The notes under the pieces: model-generated
Seen by the model: the letters and a program-made list of their open reading frames with translations, nothing else
Database searches by the model: none
What the model was told of the DNA's origin: nothing
Position numbers and translations under genes: made by a program
Shown here: positions 36,616 to 45,907 of the stretch, in pieces
Layout of the letters: each line of letters begins with the position of its first letter
How positions within the stretch are numbered: the first letter of the stretch is position 1
Assembly: GCA_025384855.1 (NCBI GenBank)
Contig: JALAHT010000002.1
Location: 1-64,000, forward strand
Length of the DNA: 64,000 bases
DNA from: Luteirhabdus salina
GTDB taxonomy: Bacteria; Bacteroidota; Bacteroidia; Flavobacteriales; Flavobacteriaceae
Reading direction: 5' to 3'

Positions 36616-37068
36616 TTAGTTCTCTGCTACAACGTCGAATGTGAAGTTTTCAATCACATCGCGGTGGAAACGGATCGTCGCTTCATACTGCCCAGTACGC
36701 TTAATAGCACCACCAGCGATAGAGATAAATTTCTTCTCAATCGTTACACCTTCTTTTTCCAAGGCATCGGCAAGGTCACCATTGGTTACAGAACCAAATA
36801 GCTTATCGCCTTCACCGGTTTTGGCAGAAATCTTCATCTCAAGGATTTCGTTAAGCTTCTCAGCTTGCTCTTTCGCTTCCTCAACGATCTTACGCTCTTT
36901 ATATTCACGTTGCTTAAGCTTCTCGTCCAATTGCTTTTTTGCAGAAGGAGTCGCTAGAACAGCCTGACCTTTAGGAATTAGAAAGTTTCTAGCGTATCCA
37001 TTTTTTACCGTCACAACGTCGTCTGTGAACCCTAGGTTCTCTACGTCTTGTGTTAATATAATTTCCAT
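36616..37068 (-). CDS. rplI: 50S ribosomal protein L9
   Basis: The protein has 150 residues, standard L9 length. The N-terminal rRNA-binding domain shows 'MEIILTQDVENLGF' and 'VTVKNGYARNFLIPKGQA', the long connecting helix is 'KLKQREYKERKIVEEAKE', and the C-terminal domain starts near 'EGDKLFGSVTNGDLADAL'. It is the third gene of rpsF-rpsR-rplI, a conserved bacterial order, 15 bases after rpsR. Confidence 0.97.
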   Translation of the reverse strand: MEIILTQDVENLGFTDDVVTVKNGYARNFLIPKGQAVLATPSAKKQLDEKLKQREYKERKIVEEAKEQAEKLNEILEMKISAKTGEGDKLFGSVTNGDLADALEKEGVTIEKKFISIAGGAIKRTGQYEATIRFHRDVIENFTFDVVAEN

Positions 37069-37083
37069 GATACTGTCTTTTTT

Positions 37084-37380
37084 TTATTTGTATAGATCGG
37101 TAACGTATGGCATCAAGGCAAGGTGACGTGCGCGTTTAACGGCAGTTGCCACTTTACGTTGATACTTTAATGAAGTTCCTGTAAGACGGCGAGGTAACAA
37201 TTTACCTTGCTCGTTTACGAAGCTCATCAAGAAATCTGGATCTTTGTAATCGATATACTTGATTCCAGATCTTTTGAACCGACAGTACTTCTTGGCTTTG
37301 GTCGTTTCGATATTAAGAGGGGTCAAATAACGAATTTCGCCACCCTTTTTACCTTTTGCTTGTTGCTGTAGTGTTGCCAT
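37084..37380 (-). CDS. rpsR: 30S ribosomal protein S18
   Basis: The protein has 98 residues, with the slightly extended N-terminus usual in Bacteroidota. Conserved segments are '[20 protein letters not shown]', '[20 protein letters not shown]' and '[16 protein letters not shown]'. It binds 16S rRNA next to S6, whose gene lies three bases upstream. Confidence 0.97.
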   Translation of the reverse strand: MATLQQQAKGKKGGEIRYLTPLNIETTKAKKYCRFKRSGIKYIDYKDPDFLMSFVNEQGKLLPRRLTGTSLKYQRKVATAVKRARHLALMPYVTDLYK

Positions 37381-37383
37381 GGT

Positions 37384-37731
37384 TTATGCCTTTGCTTTTT
37401 GTTTTTTGTTTCGGTTTCGTCTCTTCTCTGCCCAAGCGATTGCATGTTTGTCAAGCTTAACGGTCAGATAACGCATAATGCGCTCGTCACGTCGAAACTC
37501 GGTTTCCATTGGCTGGATTGCTTCACCAGGTACCTGGTATTCAAATAGGTGGTAGAAACCACTTTTTTTGTTTTGGATTGCGTAGGCCAATTTACGTAGC
37601 CCCCAATCTTCCTTCGATATCATCTTAGCACCTTTAGAAACAAGAAAATCTTCGTATTTCTTAACTGTTTCCTTTACCTGATCATCAGATAAAACGGGAT
37701 TTAAGATGAAAACAGTTTCGTAATGATTCAT
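37384..37731 (-). CDS. rpsF: 30S ribosomal protein S6
   Basis: The protein has 115 residues. 'NHYETVFILNPVLSDDQV', 'SKEDWGLRKLAYAIQNKKSG' and 'RRDERIMRYLTVKLDKHA' are the S6 core; the end is a Lys/Arg-rich tail that contacts rRNA. It is the first gene of its operon, with a recognisable promoter about 55 bases ahead. Confidence 0.97.
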   Translation of the reverse strand: MNHYETVFILNPVLSDDQVKETVKKYEDFLVSKGAKMISKEDWGLRKLAYAIQNKKSGFYHLFEYQVPGEAIQPMETEFRRDERIMRYLTVKLDKHAIAWAEKRRNRNKKQKAKA

Positions 37732-37786
37732 AAAAAATCTATTAGTAATTAAATTATTGAACTTATTGGCCTACGCCAAGAGCGTG

Positions 37787-37817
37787 CAAAAATACTACAT
37801 TATTTCCTTTTATCAAA
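37787..37817 (-). promoter_or_regulatory. probable promoter of the rpsF operon
   Basis: On the minus strand TATTTTTG (37787-37794) fits the Bacteroidota box TAnnTTTG, and TTTG (37814-37817) lies 19 bases upstream as the -33 element. Transcription would start near 37781, leaving a leader of about 50 bases before rpsF. Confidence 0.6.
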
Positions 37818-37973
37818 TCAAAAGGCAGAAATAATACTTCAACGAATTCTGACAGCGAAAGTTACAATTTCCTACAAGGAAAGCTAAATCGATAAATTTA
37901 CTCGACAAAAGTTAAAATAAGTTGCAGTTCATCGATAATTTCCCTAATATTGTGTTAACCAAACTATCTAACT

Positions 37974-38690
37974 GTGGACAAGCCGATTCTAAAATGCGCC
38001 ATTGTGGATGACTCCACCTTGCAACGCCTTTCCATCGTAAAATTGATTGAGAATCACCCTTCTCTAAACTTAGTTGCAGAGTACAATAATGCAATTGAAG
38101 CGAAGATGGGGTTAGCAACTAATGAAATCGATTTAATATTCCTTGATATTGAAATGCCAATACTTTCTGGCTTCGATCTCTTGGACGATCTTACCAAAAA
38201 ACCGCAAATCATTTTTGTGACCGGAAAAACGAAGTATGCTTTTAAGGCATTCGACTACGATGCTGTCGATTATCTTCGGAAGCCGATTTCAAAAGAACGG
38301 TTTTTAAACGCGGTACATAAGGCCATAACCAATTTTAAACTTCGAAATGACGAAGGCTTCGACGATGAAGACTTTATTTTCGTGAAAAGCAATCTCAAGA
38401 AGCGAAAAGTGTTCCTAAATGAACTTCGCTATATTGAAGCCCTTGGCGACTATGTAAAGTTGGTAACCGAACACGATGCCCTCGTTGTGCTTTCAACAAT
38501 GAAGGCCTTTGAAGCCCTACTGCCTAGCGACCGCTTCCTTCGTATCCATAAATCTTATATCGTGAACTTGGACAAGGTGGAACGCTATAATAGTAAAGTA
38601 ATCGAATTGGAAAACGAGCAGCTGCCCTTAAGCCGTAATCGTAAATCCGACTTGGCCGATGCTCTTGCCGCTTCTTCGATGCGTGGTTAA
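37974..38690 (+). CDS. LytTR-family response regulator
   Basis: The protein has 238 residues and a GTG start. The receiver domain (residues 5-125) has the acidic pair in 'CAIVDDSTLQR', the phosphate-accepting Asp58 in 'LIFLDIEMPIL', a Thr in 'IFVTGKTKYAF' and Lys in 'YLRKPISKE'. The LytTR DNA-binding domain covers about 135-235, with 'ALGDYVKLVTEHD' and 'RIHKSYIVNLDKVE'. LytTR regulators usually pair with LytS-type kinases; none adjoins it here, though one lies at 62023-63360. The neighbouring genes are unrelated. Confidence 0.93.
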   Translation: MDKPILKCAIVDDSTLQRLSIVKLIENHPSLNLVAEYNNAIEAKMGLATNEIDLIFLDIEMPILSGFDLLDDLTKKPQIIFVTGKTKYAFKAFDYDAVDYLRKPISKERFLNAVHKAITNFKLRNDEGFDDEDFIFVKSNLKKRKVFLNELRYIEALGDYVKLVTEHDALVVLSTMKAFEALLPSDRFLRIHKSYIVNLDKVERYNSKVIELENEQLPLSRNRKSDLADALAASSMRG

Positions 38691-41141
38691 TTATTGATTA
38701 TCAACATCAATCAACACCTGAATACTCGAGAATTCCTTTATCGAGGCAAAACTCTTATGCACTTTTGTGATGAAGTTCTTCACCGCTTTAAGCGACTGCT
38801 TCTTTTCAATCTTTACCATAATGTTGGTAATATATTGATTCCGTATCCTTGCCACTGGCGGTGGCGTCGGGCCAAGCACTTGTCCCGATAACTGCTGCTC
38901 CAGCGCACGGCTAAACCAAATAGCTCCTTTTTCGTTTTTCTGAAAATTTCGGTCCTTAAATGTTATTCGAATCGTTCGGTAATACGGTGGATATTTATAC
39001 TGATAGCGATCCTCCAATTGTTCTTCATACATGGCCTTATAATTATTGCTGCTCACCTGCTGAAGGATTTGGTGATACGGATTATAGGTTTGAATCAATA
39101 CCAAGCCCCGCTTCTTTGTTCGTCCTGCCCTACCCGATACCTGCTGCAGTAACTGAAAGCTTCTTTCATGCGCCCTGAAATCGGGAAAGTTTAAGAGATT
39201 ATCGGCATTCAAGACACCAACCAATCCTATATTCCGGAAATCCAGTCCCTTCGCAACCATTTGGGTACCTACCAAAATATCGATCTCTTCATTCTCCAGT
39301 CGGTCGATCAGCTTTTCATAGGCATGCTTACCTCGAGTGGTATCTTGGTCCATTCGTGCCACCTCATAGTCTGGAAACAAGGCTTTCACCTCGGTTTCTA
39401 TCTGTTCGGTGCCGAAGCCCTTTGTATCCAAGGTTTCATTGCCGCAGGCCATACACGACTGTTGCATCGCCATGTGGTAGCCACAATAATGGCATCGCAA
39501 CTCATTTCGATATTGGTGAAAGGTAAGGCTTACATCGCAATTTGGGCATTGCGGTGAAGTTCCGCAGGTAGTACATTCAACAATAGGCGAAAACCCACGA
39601 CGGTTTTGAAACAGAATTACCTGTTCTCCTTCCTTCAAGGTGTCACGCATAGCTTCCTGCAATCTATCGCTAAAGTGACCGGTCATTCGCTTTTTACGGT
39701 GCTTTTCCTTGATGTCGACCAATTCGATTTCGGGCATAAGCACATTACCGTAACGTTTGGTTAGTGTGGCCAGACCATATTTTTGTTGGGAGGCGTTATA
39801 ATAACTTTCCAGTGAAGGTGTCGCACTTCCCAACAGTGTCTTGGCATTGTGAAGATTTGCTAATACGATAGCACTGTCGCGACCATGATAGCGTGGCGCT
39901 GGGTTGTATTGTTTGAAAGAGGGTTCGTGCTCTTCATCTACAATGACCAATCCCAAATTGGAAAATGGCAGGAATAATGATGAACGCGCGCCGATAACTA
40001 TTTGTGCCTTTTCCTTCTTGTGAAGCACATTCTGATACACCTCTACCCTTTCGTTTACAGAGTATTTTGAATGGTAAACCGCCACCTTTTCAGCAAAATA
40101 ATGTTGAAGGCGACTGATAAGTTGTGTGGTTAGCGCTATTTCGGGGAGCATGTACAGTACTTGCTTTCCTTGCTCCAATGCTTCAGCGATAAGGCGGACA
40201 TAGATTTCCGTTTTTCCCGAAGACGTTACGCCGTGGAATAAACATACCTCCTGCTCCTGAAAGCGCTCTTTAATTTGCTCAAAAGCCTGCTGCTGTTCGT
40301 TATTTAGGTGTTTTACTGCTGAAGCTTCTTCGCCTTCATACACGATTCTGTCTTTTTGGATATGGTATTCCTCCAGAATTCCTTTATCGACCAATGCGTT
40401 CAATACCGAAGCGGACGTATCGCTCTTTTCCTGAAGCTGTTTGGCTCCAACCGGTTTATTGCTCTGGGCCGACATCATAAAAAGGTTCATTAGCACCTCG
40501 CGTTGCTTGGGCGCTCGAGACATTTCATCTAGAAGTTGCCGCAGTGATTCCTCCTCGGCATAGGCATCCGTAAGTTTTACATACCGTTTCAACTTCGGAC
40601 GATACTGTTCATACACCTCCTCCTGCACCTGAACGACACCTTTTTCCAGCATCGTTTTGATGTGCGGCATAATCTGCTTTTTGTCAAGAATCTTTCGCAA
40701 CGCGTTTAGGTCCAACGTTGGTTGGTGCTGTAAGGCTTCAAAAACCGAGAATTCGGCATCGCTTAAGGACGCTTCATCCACTTCGCTATCGGTATTCAGG
40801 GAAATGATAGTTTCACTTTCAAGAAGAAACGCGCTCGGCAAGGCAGCACGAATCACTTCACCCAAGGTACACATATAGTAGTCGGCCATCCACTTCCAAT
40901 GTGCCAACTGGGTTTTGGTAATGATAGGCATTTCGTCCAAAATCTCAGAAATATCCTTGGTATCGTACCCATGCGGTGGTTGTTGGTGCACCTGATATAC
41001 GATGCCGGTGTAGATTTTCGACTTTCCAAAGGGAACGGTCACGCGCATACCGGCTTTCAGAAAGGCAGCTTCATCCTTGTTTACGCTGTAGGTAAAGGTC
41101 TGTCGCAGTGGAATAGGAAGAATTACGTCTATAAAATACAA
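38691..41141 (-). CDS. priA: primosomal replication helicase PriA
   Basis: The protein has 816 residues, full length for PriA, which restarts stalled forks. The N-terminal DNA-binding domain begins 'YFIDVILPIPLRQTFTYSV'. The helicase core has Walker A 'FHGVTSSGKTEIYVRL', the DEEH box in 'VIVDEEHEPSFKQ' and motif III 'LLGSATPSLES'. Eight cysteines in pairs (CTTCGTSPQCPNC, CHYCGYH, CMACG) bind two zinc ions. 'QVSGRAGRTKKRG' is motif VI. It stops one base from the end of the plus-strand response regulator gene. Confidence 0.97.
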   Translation of the reverse strand: MYFIDVILPIPLRQTFTYSVNKDEAAFLKAGMRVTVPFGKSKIYTGIVYQVHQQPPHGYDTKDISEILDEMPIITKTQLAHWKWMADYYMCTLGEVIRAALPSAFLLESETIISLNTDSEVDEASLSDAEFSVFEALQHQPTLDLNALRKILDKKQIMPHIKTMLEKGVVQVQEEVYEQYRPKLKRYVKLTDAYAEEESLRQLLDEMSRAPKQREVLMNLFMMSAQSNKPVGAKQLQEKSDTSASVLNALVDKGILEEYHIQKDRIVYEGEEASAVKHLNNEQQQAFEQIKERFQEQEVCLFHGVTSSGKTEIYVRLIAEALEQGKQVLYMLPEIALTTQLISRLQHYFAEKVAVYHSKYSVNERVEVYQNVLHKKEKAQIVIGARSSLFLPFSNLGLVIVDEEHEPSFKQYNPAPRYHGRDSAIVLANLHNAKTLLGSATPSLESYYNASQQKYGLATLTKRYGNVLMPEIELVDIKEKHRKKRMTGHFSDRLQEAMRDTLKEGEQVILFQNRRGFSPIVECTTCGTSPQCPNCDVSLTFHQYRNELRCHYCGYHMAMQQSCMACGNETLDTKGFGTEQIETEVKALFPDYEVARMDQDTTRGKHAYEKLIDRLENEEIDILVGTQMVAKGLDFRNIGLVGVLNADNLLNFPDFRAHERSFQLLQQVSGRAGRTKKRGLVLIQTYNPYHQILQQVSSNNYKAMYEEQLEDRYQYKYPPYYRTIRITFKDRNFQKNEKGAIWFSRALEQQLSGQVLGPTPPPVARIRNQYITNIMVKIEKKQSLKAVKNFITKVHKSFASIKEFSSIQVLIDVDNQ

Positions 41142-41169
41142 GGCTTCGGTGCTTCAATAGCCATAAAAA

Positions 41170-41201
41170 TAGAAAAGGCCACCTAGATTTTAGGCGGCCT
41201 T
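41170..41201 (-). terminator. terminator after the DUF2147 gene
   Basis: AAGGCC (41175-41180) and GGCCTT (41196-41201) with an inner CCTA/TAGG pair form a stem. The A-rich left flank gives a U run on the minus transcript, so it ends the run of genes from nadC to DUF2147. Confidence 0.6.
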
Positions 41202-41224
41202 CATCAATACTTATAAACAAGTTT

Positions 41225-41653
41225 TTATTTCACACGGTGCCAATACTGTGTTCTTCCGATCAAGGAAAACCCGATATAACCCCGAACTTTCAATTTATCG
41301 TCTTCTTCCAAGGTGATATAGCACTTGTAGAGCTTTCCGCTTTCAGGATCGAGGATTTTACCATCGGTATATTCATCATCGTCCTTTTCAAGATCTTTAA
41401 TAATAACCAATCCTTCAACTGGCTTTCCAGCATCCTCGCCAGGGCAATCGATACAGGTAGCATCTTGACGGTCGGGATTTAGTATTTTTATCACTTTCCC
41501 GTAAACTTTTCCATCCTTTTTATAGATTTCTACATGCGATTTCGCCTCGCCGCTTTCATCGTCGATGGTTTTCCAAACACCTGTTACATCTTGGGCGTTT
41601 AGGGTTAGGGATGTGATGAATAATACTACTAAAGTGAATAGGTTTGTTTTCAT
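41225..41653 (-). CDS. secreted DUF2147 domain protein
   Basis: The protein has 142 residues with a signal peptide of about 20 ending in NAQ. The DUF2147 core shows 'VTGVWKTIDDESGEAKSHV', 'YGKVIKI' and 'KILDPESGKLYKCYITLE'. The ending 'GYIGFSLIGRTQYWHRV' is characteristic of the family. It is probably periplasmic; family members are small beta proteins of unknown ligand. It follows the CHI-like gene by 13 bases and shares its transcript. Confidence 0.88.
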   Translation of the reverse strand: MKTNLFTLVVLFITSLTLNAQDVTGVWKTIDDESGEAKSHVEIYKKDGKVYGKVIKILNPDRQDATCIDCPGEDAGKPVEGLVIIKDLEKDDDEYTDGKILDPESGKLYKCYITLEEDDKLKVRGYIGFSLIGRTQYWHRVK

Positions 41654-41666
41654 AATTCCTGTTTTT

Positions 41667-42230
41667 TTAGTTTCCTAGCATTCCTTTCTTCAGGCTGTTA
41701 TCGGCCGGATCGTCGCCCAACCAGATTCCGAACAAGGCTTTTTTGAAGTCCATTCCTTCAATCGTGCCCAATTCCTTTCCATTTTTATAGGCAACCACTC
41801 CCTTTCCTTTCTGATATGTGATATCGAAAATGTCGTCTTCAACAATTTCATCGTTGAAAAAGGTGATGAAGCGTTCAATTTTAGACTTGAGTGGAGCTGT
41901 ATTACCATCCATTGACGCATCGAAGCCATCTTCAACCGCTTCACGCATCGCTTCACTCGAAACGAACGAAGAGGTAATATGAAGTTTTATCGCCATGGTT
42001 TCATCGGCATTCATAATACTGCTTGCATTACTGCTCTTTTCACCTAAATAGAGACCGCCAGAGTATAACTTAAGTACAAAGGCTTTCTTACGAACACCGC
42101 CACCGTTCAACATCAATTCTTCACCATTAAAGGTTACCGTATTCGGTAGGGTCACATTTCCAACTTCGGTTTGCGCCTGACCAGCGGTAAAAGCAAGTAC
42201 CGCAACTAAAAGGATTACAATTTTTTTCAT
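41667..42230 (-). CDS. chalcone isomerase-like secreted protein
   Basis: The protein has 187 residues. A signal peptide of about 19 ends in GQAQ. The chalcone-isomerase-like fold appears in 'GGGVRKKAFVLKLYSGGLYL', 'MAIKLHITSSFVSSEAM' and 'FKKALFGIWLGDDPADNSLK'. Bacterial members are not known to act on flavonoids and are thought to bind fatty acids or other lipids; this is family knowledge, not shown here. It is followed by the DUF2147 gene and preceded by a YihY gene nine bases away. Confidence 0.85.
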   Translation of the reverse strand: MKKIVILLVAVLAFTAGQAQTEVGNVTLPNTVTFNGEELMLNGGGVRKKAFVLKLYSGGLYLGEKSSNASSIMNADETMAIKLHITSSFVSSEAMREAVEDGFDASMDGNTAPLKSKIERFITFFNDEIVEDDIFDITYQKGKGVVAYKNGKELGTIEGMDFKKALFGIWLGDDPADNSLKKGMLGN

Positions 42231-42238
42231 AGACTTTA

Positions 42239-43171
42239 TTATTGATTGTTAGTATTTCTATTTCGCAACAGTTGCAGGGAAAGGTTTAACTCAAACCCTA
42301 ACAACAAAAGGTTTGCATTTATCCAAATATAAAACATCATGATTAATAACGCTCCTAAGGAACCGTACAATTCGTTATAATTTGCAAAGTTGTTGATGTA
42401 TACACCATATAAATAGGTGGTTAGCAAAAACAACAGGGTGGTTACCAAGGCTCCTATCGACAAGAAGCGCGATTCCCTTCCCTCTTTGGTTCCAAAGTAA
42501 TACAAGATGGAAATGATCGTATACACCATGATGATAAAAATTATCAACTGAAGTGTCGGAATCCAGAACACGTCTTGGTCCATATAGGCCTGCGACAGTA
42601 ATTCATCCAACAAATATTCTCCATACAGGATTACCGCTACTGTAATTAACAATAACAGTGCCAACAACAATGAAACCGCTAATGCCACGGCATATTGCCT
42701 GAAAAAACTACGGTTAATTTTTACATGAAAGGAGAACTCAAAGGCGCTAAAGATAGCATTCACGCCGTTCGCTGCCAAGAACAAGGCTAGGATAATCGAG
42801 AACGATAGCAATCCTCCACGCGGGTTTACGGCAATGTCGGCGATTACCGGGTAGAAAAGATCAGCTGTCTGTGGTGGCAATAATTCTTCAATGAAAATTA
42901 GAAATCGTGTTTGAAAGCCTTCTACCGGAACATAGGGAATTAGGTTCAAAATGAACAGCAGAAAGGGAAACAGTGCCATAAAAAAGCTATAAGCAATCGA
43001 ACTCGCCCTGGAGGAAAAAGTTCCCTTTATAATCCCAGTTCCGTAGATATCGAGCAAGTCGTAAAGAGTTAGTCCGTTGGTACCCGGAATAATTATCCGC
43101 CTGCTGTACGCCACCAAATTGCGGAGTACAGGGATGTTTTCGAACGTTAACTCTTCATCCTCTTCCGCCAT
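42239..43171 (-). CDS. YihY/virulence factor BrkB family membrane protein
   Basis: The protein has 310 residues with about six hydrophobic segments. 'GTFSSRASSIAYSFFMALFP', 'GVNAIFSAFEFSFHVKINRS' and 'GSLGALLIMMFYIWINANLL' are the conserved BrkB/YihY segments. It is an inner-membrane protein; a transport or flippase role is suspected in the family but not settled. It starts right at the nadC stop, one base apart, so the two are co-transcribed. Confidence 0.92.
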   Translation of the reverse strand: MAEEDEELTFENIPVLRNLVAYSRRIIIPGTNGLTLYDLLDIYGTGIIKGTFSSRASSIAYSFFMALFPFLLFILNLIPYVPVEGFQTRFLIFIEELLPPQTADLFYPVIADIAVNPRGGLLSFSIILALFLAANGVNAIFSAFEFSFHVKINRSFFRQYAVALAVSLLLALLLLITVAVILYGEYLLDELLSQAYMDQDVFWIPTLQLIIFIIMVYTIISILYYFGTKEGRESRFLSIGALVTTLLFLLTTYLYGVYINNFANYNELYGSLGALLIMMFYIWINANLLLLGFELNLSLQLLRNRNTNNQ

Positions 43172-44029
43172 TTATACGGCTTTTAAACTAAGGTCCATGT
43201 TATACACCGAATGCGTCAAGGCACCGCTACTGATATAATCCACGCCACATTCAGCATATTTTCTTGCCGTATCAAGCGTAATACCACCACTGGATTCCGT
43301 TAAACAGGTATCGCCAATCATCTCAACCGCTTTTCGCGTGTCTTCATAATTGAAATTGTCGATCAGGATTCGGTATACGCCTTCATTCTGAAGAATTTCC
43401 TCGATTTCAGTCAAATCCCGGGCTTCCACGATGATTTTAAGGTCGAGGTGATTTCGCTTCAGGTATTCCTGTGTTTTCTGAATGGCTTTTGTAATCCCGC
43501 CACAGAAATCGATGTGATTATCTTTTAGCATAATCATATCGTACAACGCAAACCGATGATTTTCACCGCCACCGATCTTTACCGCCCATTTTTCAAGCGC
43601 GCGGATACCAGGCGTGGTTTTACGGGTGTCCAGAATCTGGGTTCCGGTACCTTCCAACAACTTCACATATTCGTGGGTTTTAGTTGCAATGGCACTCATT
43701 CGCTGCATGGCGTTCAATACCAGACGTTCTGCTTTTAGAATACTTTGGGATGAACCGGAAACGTAGAATACGATATCGCCAACGGTCACTTCACGTCCGT
43801 CGGGAATCTTTACTTCAACTTCCAGACCATGGTCGACATAATCGAATACCTGTTTGGCAAATTCAACGCCGGCAATGATGCCCGGTTCTTTTACCAATAA
43901 TTTGGCTTTGCCAGTCGCTTCCTCGGGAATACACGCTAACGAGCTATGGTCGCCGGTTCCCACATCCTCTCGGATGGCATTGGTAATGATGATATCAATT
44001 TCCTTATTAAATTGCTTTCGTGAAATCAT
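43172..44029 (-). CDS. nadC: nicotinate-nucleotide pyrophosphorylase (carboxylating)
   Basis: The protein has 285 residues, standard length. It forms nicotinate mononucleotide from quinolinate and PRPP. 'IREDVGTGDHSS' opens the chain, and the substrate site shows 'LDTRKTTPGIRALEKWAV', 'GGGENHRFALYDMIMLKDNH', 'VEARDL' and 'ESSGGITLDTARKYAECGVD'. It leads a minus-strand run (nadC, YihY, CHI-like, DUF2147). A perfect inverted repeat lies 28 bases upstream of the start. Confidence 0.96.
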   Translation of the reverse strand: MISRKQFNKEIDIIITNAIREDVGTGDHSSLACIPEEATGKAKLLVKEPGIIAGVEFAKQVFDYVDHGLEVEVKIPDGREVTVGDIVFYVSGSSQSILKAERLVLNAMQRMSAIATKTHEYVKLLEGTGTQILDTRKTTPGIRALEKWAVKIGGGENHRFALYDMIMLKDNHIDFCGGITKAIQKTQEYLKRNHLDLKIIVEARDLTEIEEILQNEGVYRILIDNFNYEDTRKAVEMIGDTCLTESSGGITLDTARKYAECGVDYISSGALTHSVYNMDLSLKAV

Positions 44030-44057
44030 GTACTAATTCTTTCAGCTAAAATACTAA

Positions 44058-44090
44058 AAACGCTTTCAATTTGCCGCTCGTAAAGCGTTT
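44058..44090. promoter_or_regulatory. inverted repeat upstream of nadC
   Basis: AAACGCTTT (44058-44066) and AAAGCGTTT (44082-44090) form a perfect 9-base inverted repeat with 15 bases between. It sits in the divergent gap between nadC and the plus-strand gene at 44138. It could be an operator or a hairpin; a choice cannot be made by eye. Confidence 0.4.
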
Positions 44091-44137
44091 GGAATATAAA
44101 TTGATAGCTATATCGGCATAACCTAAACATTTTAATT

Positions 44138-44494
44138 ATGAAAATCGATCTTTACACCAAGACTTTACTTACCATTATTGCCATATGCTTAACCTTTAAT
44201 GTGTTGAAGGATTTTGACGTGATTCCCTCAGCTTATGCCAATGACACATTGCCTGAAACCTCAACGGAATATACTCTGGTTCCTGTAACTGAAACCAATA
44301 CCATGGATGTCCGAATTGTGGATATTTATACTTCAGATGAATTGAATGTGAACCTAAAAGGTATCAGTACGTATGATGAAATGAAGGTGAATGTAAACAG
44401 CATTGATACTTCCGATGAATTGGATGTCAATATTGATGAAGTGGGCGGACAATCCATTTTCTACGGAAGCGGTGTGCCTATTTCTACCGATTAA
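44138..44494 (+). CDS. small exported repeat protein of unknown function
   Basis: The protein has 118 residues with one hydrophobic signal segment (about 8-25). The second half has a short repeat of about 15 residues of the form V-x-I-x-D-I-x-T-S/Y-D-E-L/M-x-V-N, at about residues 64-78, 79-91 and 92-103. Such strand repeats suggest a small extended or solenoid-like shape. No known family is recognised. Its stop overlaps the stop region of the convergent ndh gene by four bases. Confidence 0.55.
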   Translation: MKIDLYTKTLLTIIAICLTFNVLKDFDVIPSAYANDTLPETSTEYTLVPVTETNTMDVRIVDIYTSDELNVNLKGISTYDEMKVNVNSIDTSDELDVNIDEVGGQSIFYGSGVPISTD

Positions 44495-45783
44495 TCGGTT
44501 GTTGAACCAATATCGCCTCGGAACGGACGGATAATCAATCGTGCAGCCCGATCGTAATTGATGTAGTTGTACGTCCAATTAAAGAAGGTCACTACACGAT
44601 TCCTAAAGCCTACCAAAAACCAAAGGTGTACGAACATCCATAAAAACCATGCGAAGGCACCTCCAAAGTGCATCTTCTTAATATCGACAACAGCTTTGTT
44701 TCGGCCGATCGTAGCCATCGTACCTTTATCGAAATACTCAAAAGGTTTTGGCTCCTTATTCCGTAGGATTCGCTTAATGTTTTCACCTAGGTGCTTTCCT
44801 TGCTGAATAGCGGGTTGCGCTACCTGTGGATGTCCTTTAGGAAAAGCCTCTGTTTCCATATAGGCAATATCGCCTAATGCATAAATAGCGTCAGTACCTT
44901 CGACCTTACTGTAGCGATTCACGCGGTATCGGTTTATTTTCTCGAACAGGGCATCGCCATCGATTCCTTTCACCGGAGCACCCGTTACGCCAGCCGCCCA
45001 TATAAAGGCCTCGGTTTCAAAAGTAGTACCCGACTTCGTAGAAACTACTTTTCCATCATAGTCTTCAATCATGGTATTCAGGTGAATCTCTACGCCAAGA
45101 TCTTCGAGGAATTTCTGCGCTTTTTTGGAAGCTTCTTCACTCATAGGCGGTAAGACTCGGTCTAAGCCTTCCAATAAATGCACGTGCATTTCACCTTCAT
45201 TCATTTCGGTATAATCCTTTTCGAGAATACCCTTTCGAAATTCTGCTAAGGCACCGGCAAGCTCAACACCGGTAGGTCCTGCTCCGGCAATAACAAAATT
45301 CAATAAACGCTTCCGCTCTGCTTCATCCTCGGTGATATCGGCCTTTTCAATATTTTGAAGCATCAGGCTTCTAATGTTCAAGGCTTGTGGTACCGTTTTC
45401 ATCGGCATGCTGTTTCGAGCAATGTTTTCGTTACCAAAATAATTCGTTTTTGTGCCGGTCGCTATAATCAGATAATCATAGGTCAGGTTTCCTATAGAGG
45501 TTTCGATTTCCTTTTTATCCTGATGGATATAATTAACTTCCGCTAGTCGAAAGTGAAAGTTTTTATTCTTTCTGAAGATCTTCCGCAACGGATAGGCAAT
45601 TGAGTCTGGTTCTAGTCCACTGGTGGAAACTTGATATAACAAGGGTTGAAAGGTGTGATAATTGTGCTTGTCGAATAAGACAATCTGTACATCCTCTTTC
45701 TTGATTTTGTTGATAAAGGAGATTCCCGCAAAGCCGCCGCCAATCACGACGATACGAGCTTGGTTGGTGGAAGGAATATTCAT
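44491..45783 (-). CDS. ndh: type II NADH dehydrogenase (NDH-2)
   Basis: The protein has 430 residues. The FAD-binding start is 'RIVVIGGGFAGISFINKI', the quinone-site-adjacent 'FDKHNYHTFQPLLYQVSTSG' is conserved, NADH binds at 'FVIAGAGPTGVELAGALAEF', and 'YALGDIAYMETEAFPKGHPQ' with 'VAQPAIQQG' closes the FAD site. C-terminal hydrophobic residues ('FAWFLWMFVHLWFLVGF') fix it to the inner membrane. It passes electrons from NADH to the quinone pool without pumping protons. A promoter lies 18 bases before the start. Confidence 0.95.
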   Translation of the reverse strand: MNIPSTNQARIVVIGGGFAGISFINKIKKEDVQIVLFDKHNYHTFQPLLYQVSTSGLEPDSIAYPLRKIFRKNKNFHFRLAEVNYIHQDKKEIETSIGNLTYDYLIIATGTKTNYFGNENIARNSMPMKTVPQALNIRSLMLQNIEKADITEDEAERKRLLNFVIAGAGPTGVELAGALAEFRKGILEKDYTEMNEGEMHVHLLEGLDRVLPPMSEEASKKAQKFLEDLGVEIHLNTMIEDYDGKVVSTKSGTTFETEAFIWAAGVTGAPVKGIDGDALFEKINRYRVNRYSKVEGTDAIYALGDIAYMETEAFPKGHPQVAQPAIQQGKHLGENIKRILRNKEPKPFEYFDKGTMATIGRNKAVVDIKKMHFGGAFAWFLWMFVHLWFLVGFRNRVVTFFNWTYNYINYDRAARLIIRPFRGDIGSTTD

Positions 45784-45800
45784 ATAGCTGAAGTTCTATT

Positions 45801-45835
45801 CAAAAATAAGGAATGTAGGAGGGCTTGCTTTCAAA
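45801..45835 (-). promoter_or_regulatory. probable ndh promoter
   Basis: On the minus strand TATTTTTG (45801-45808) fits TAnnTTTG, with TTTG (45832-45835) 23 bases upstream. The transcript would start close to the ndh ATG at 45783. Confidence 0.5.
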
Positions 45836-45907
45836 AGTGTATTTTTTTATGAAATTTGTAACAAACCATAACGTTTCACTACCAATACAGCAATCAACTA
45901 AAGACCA

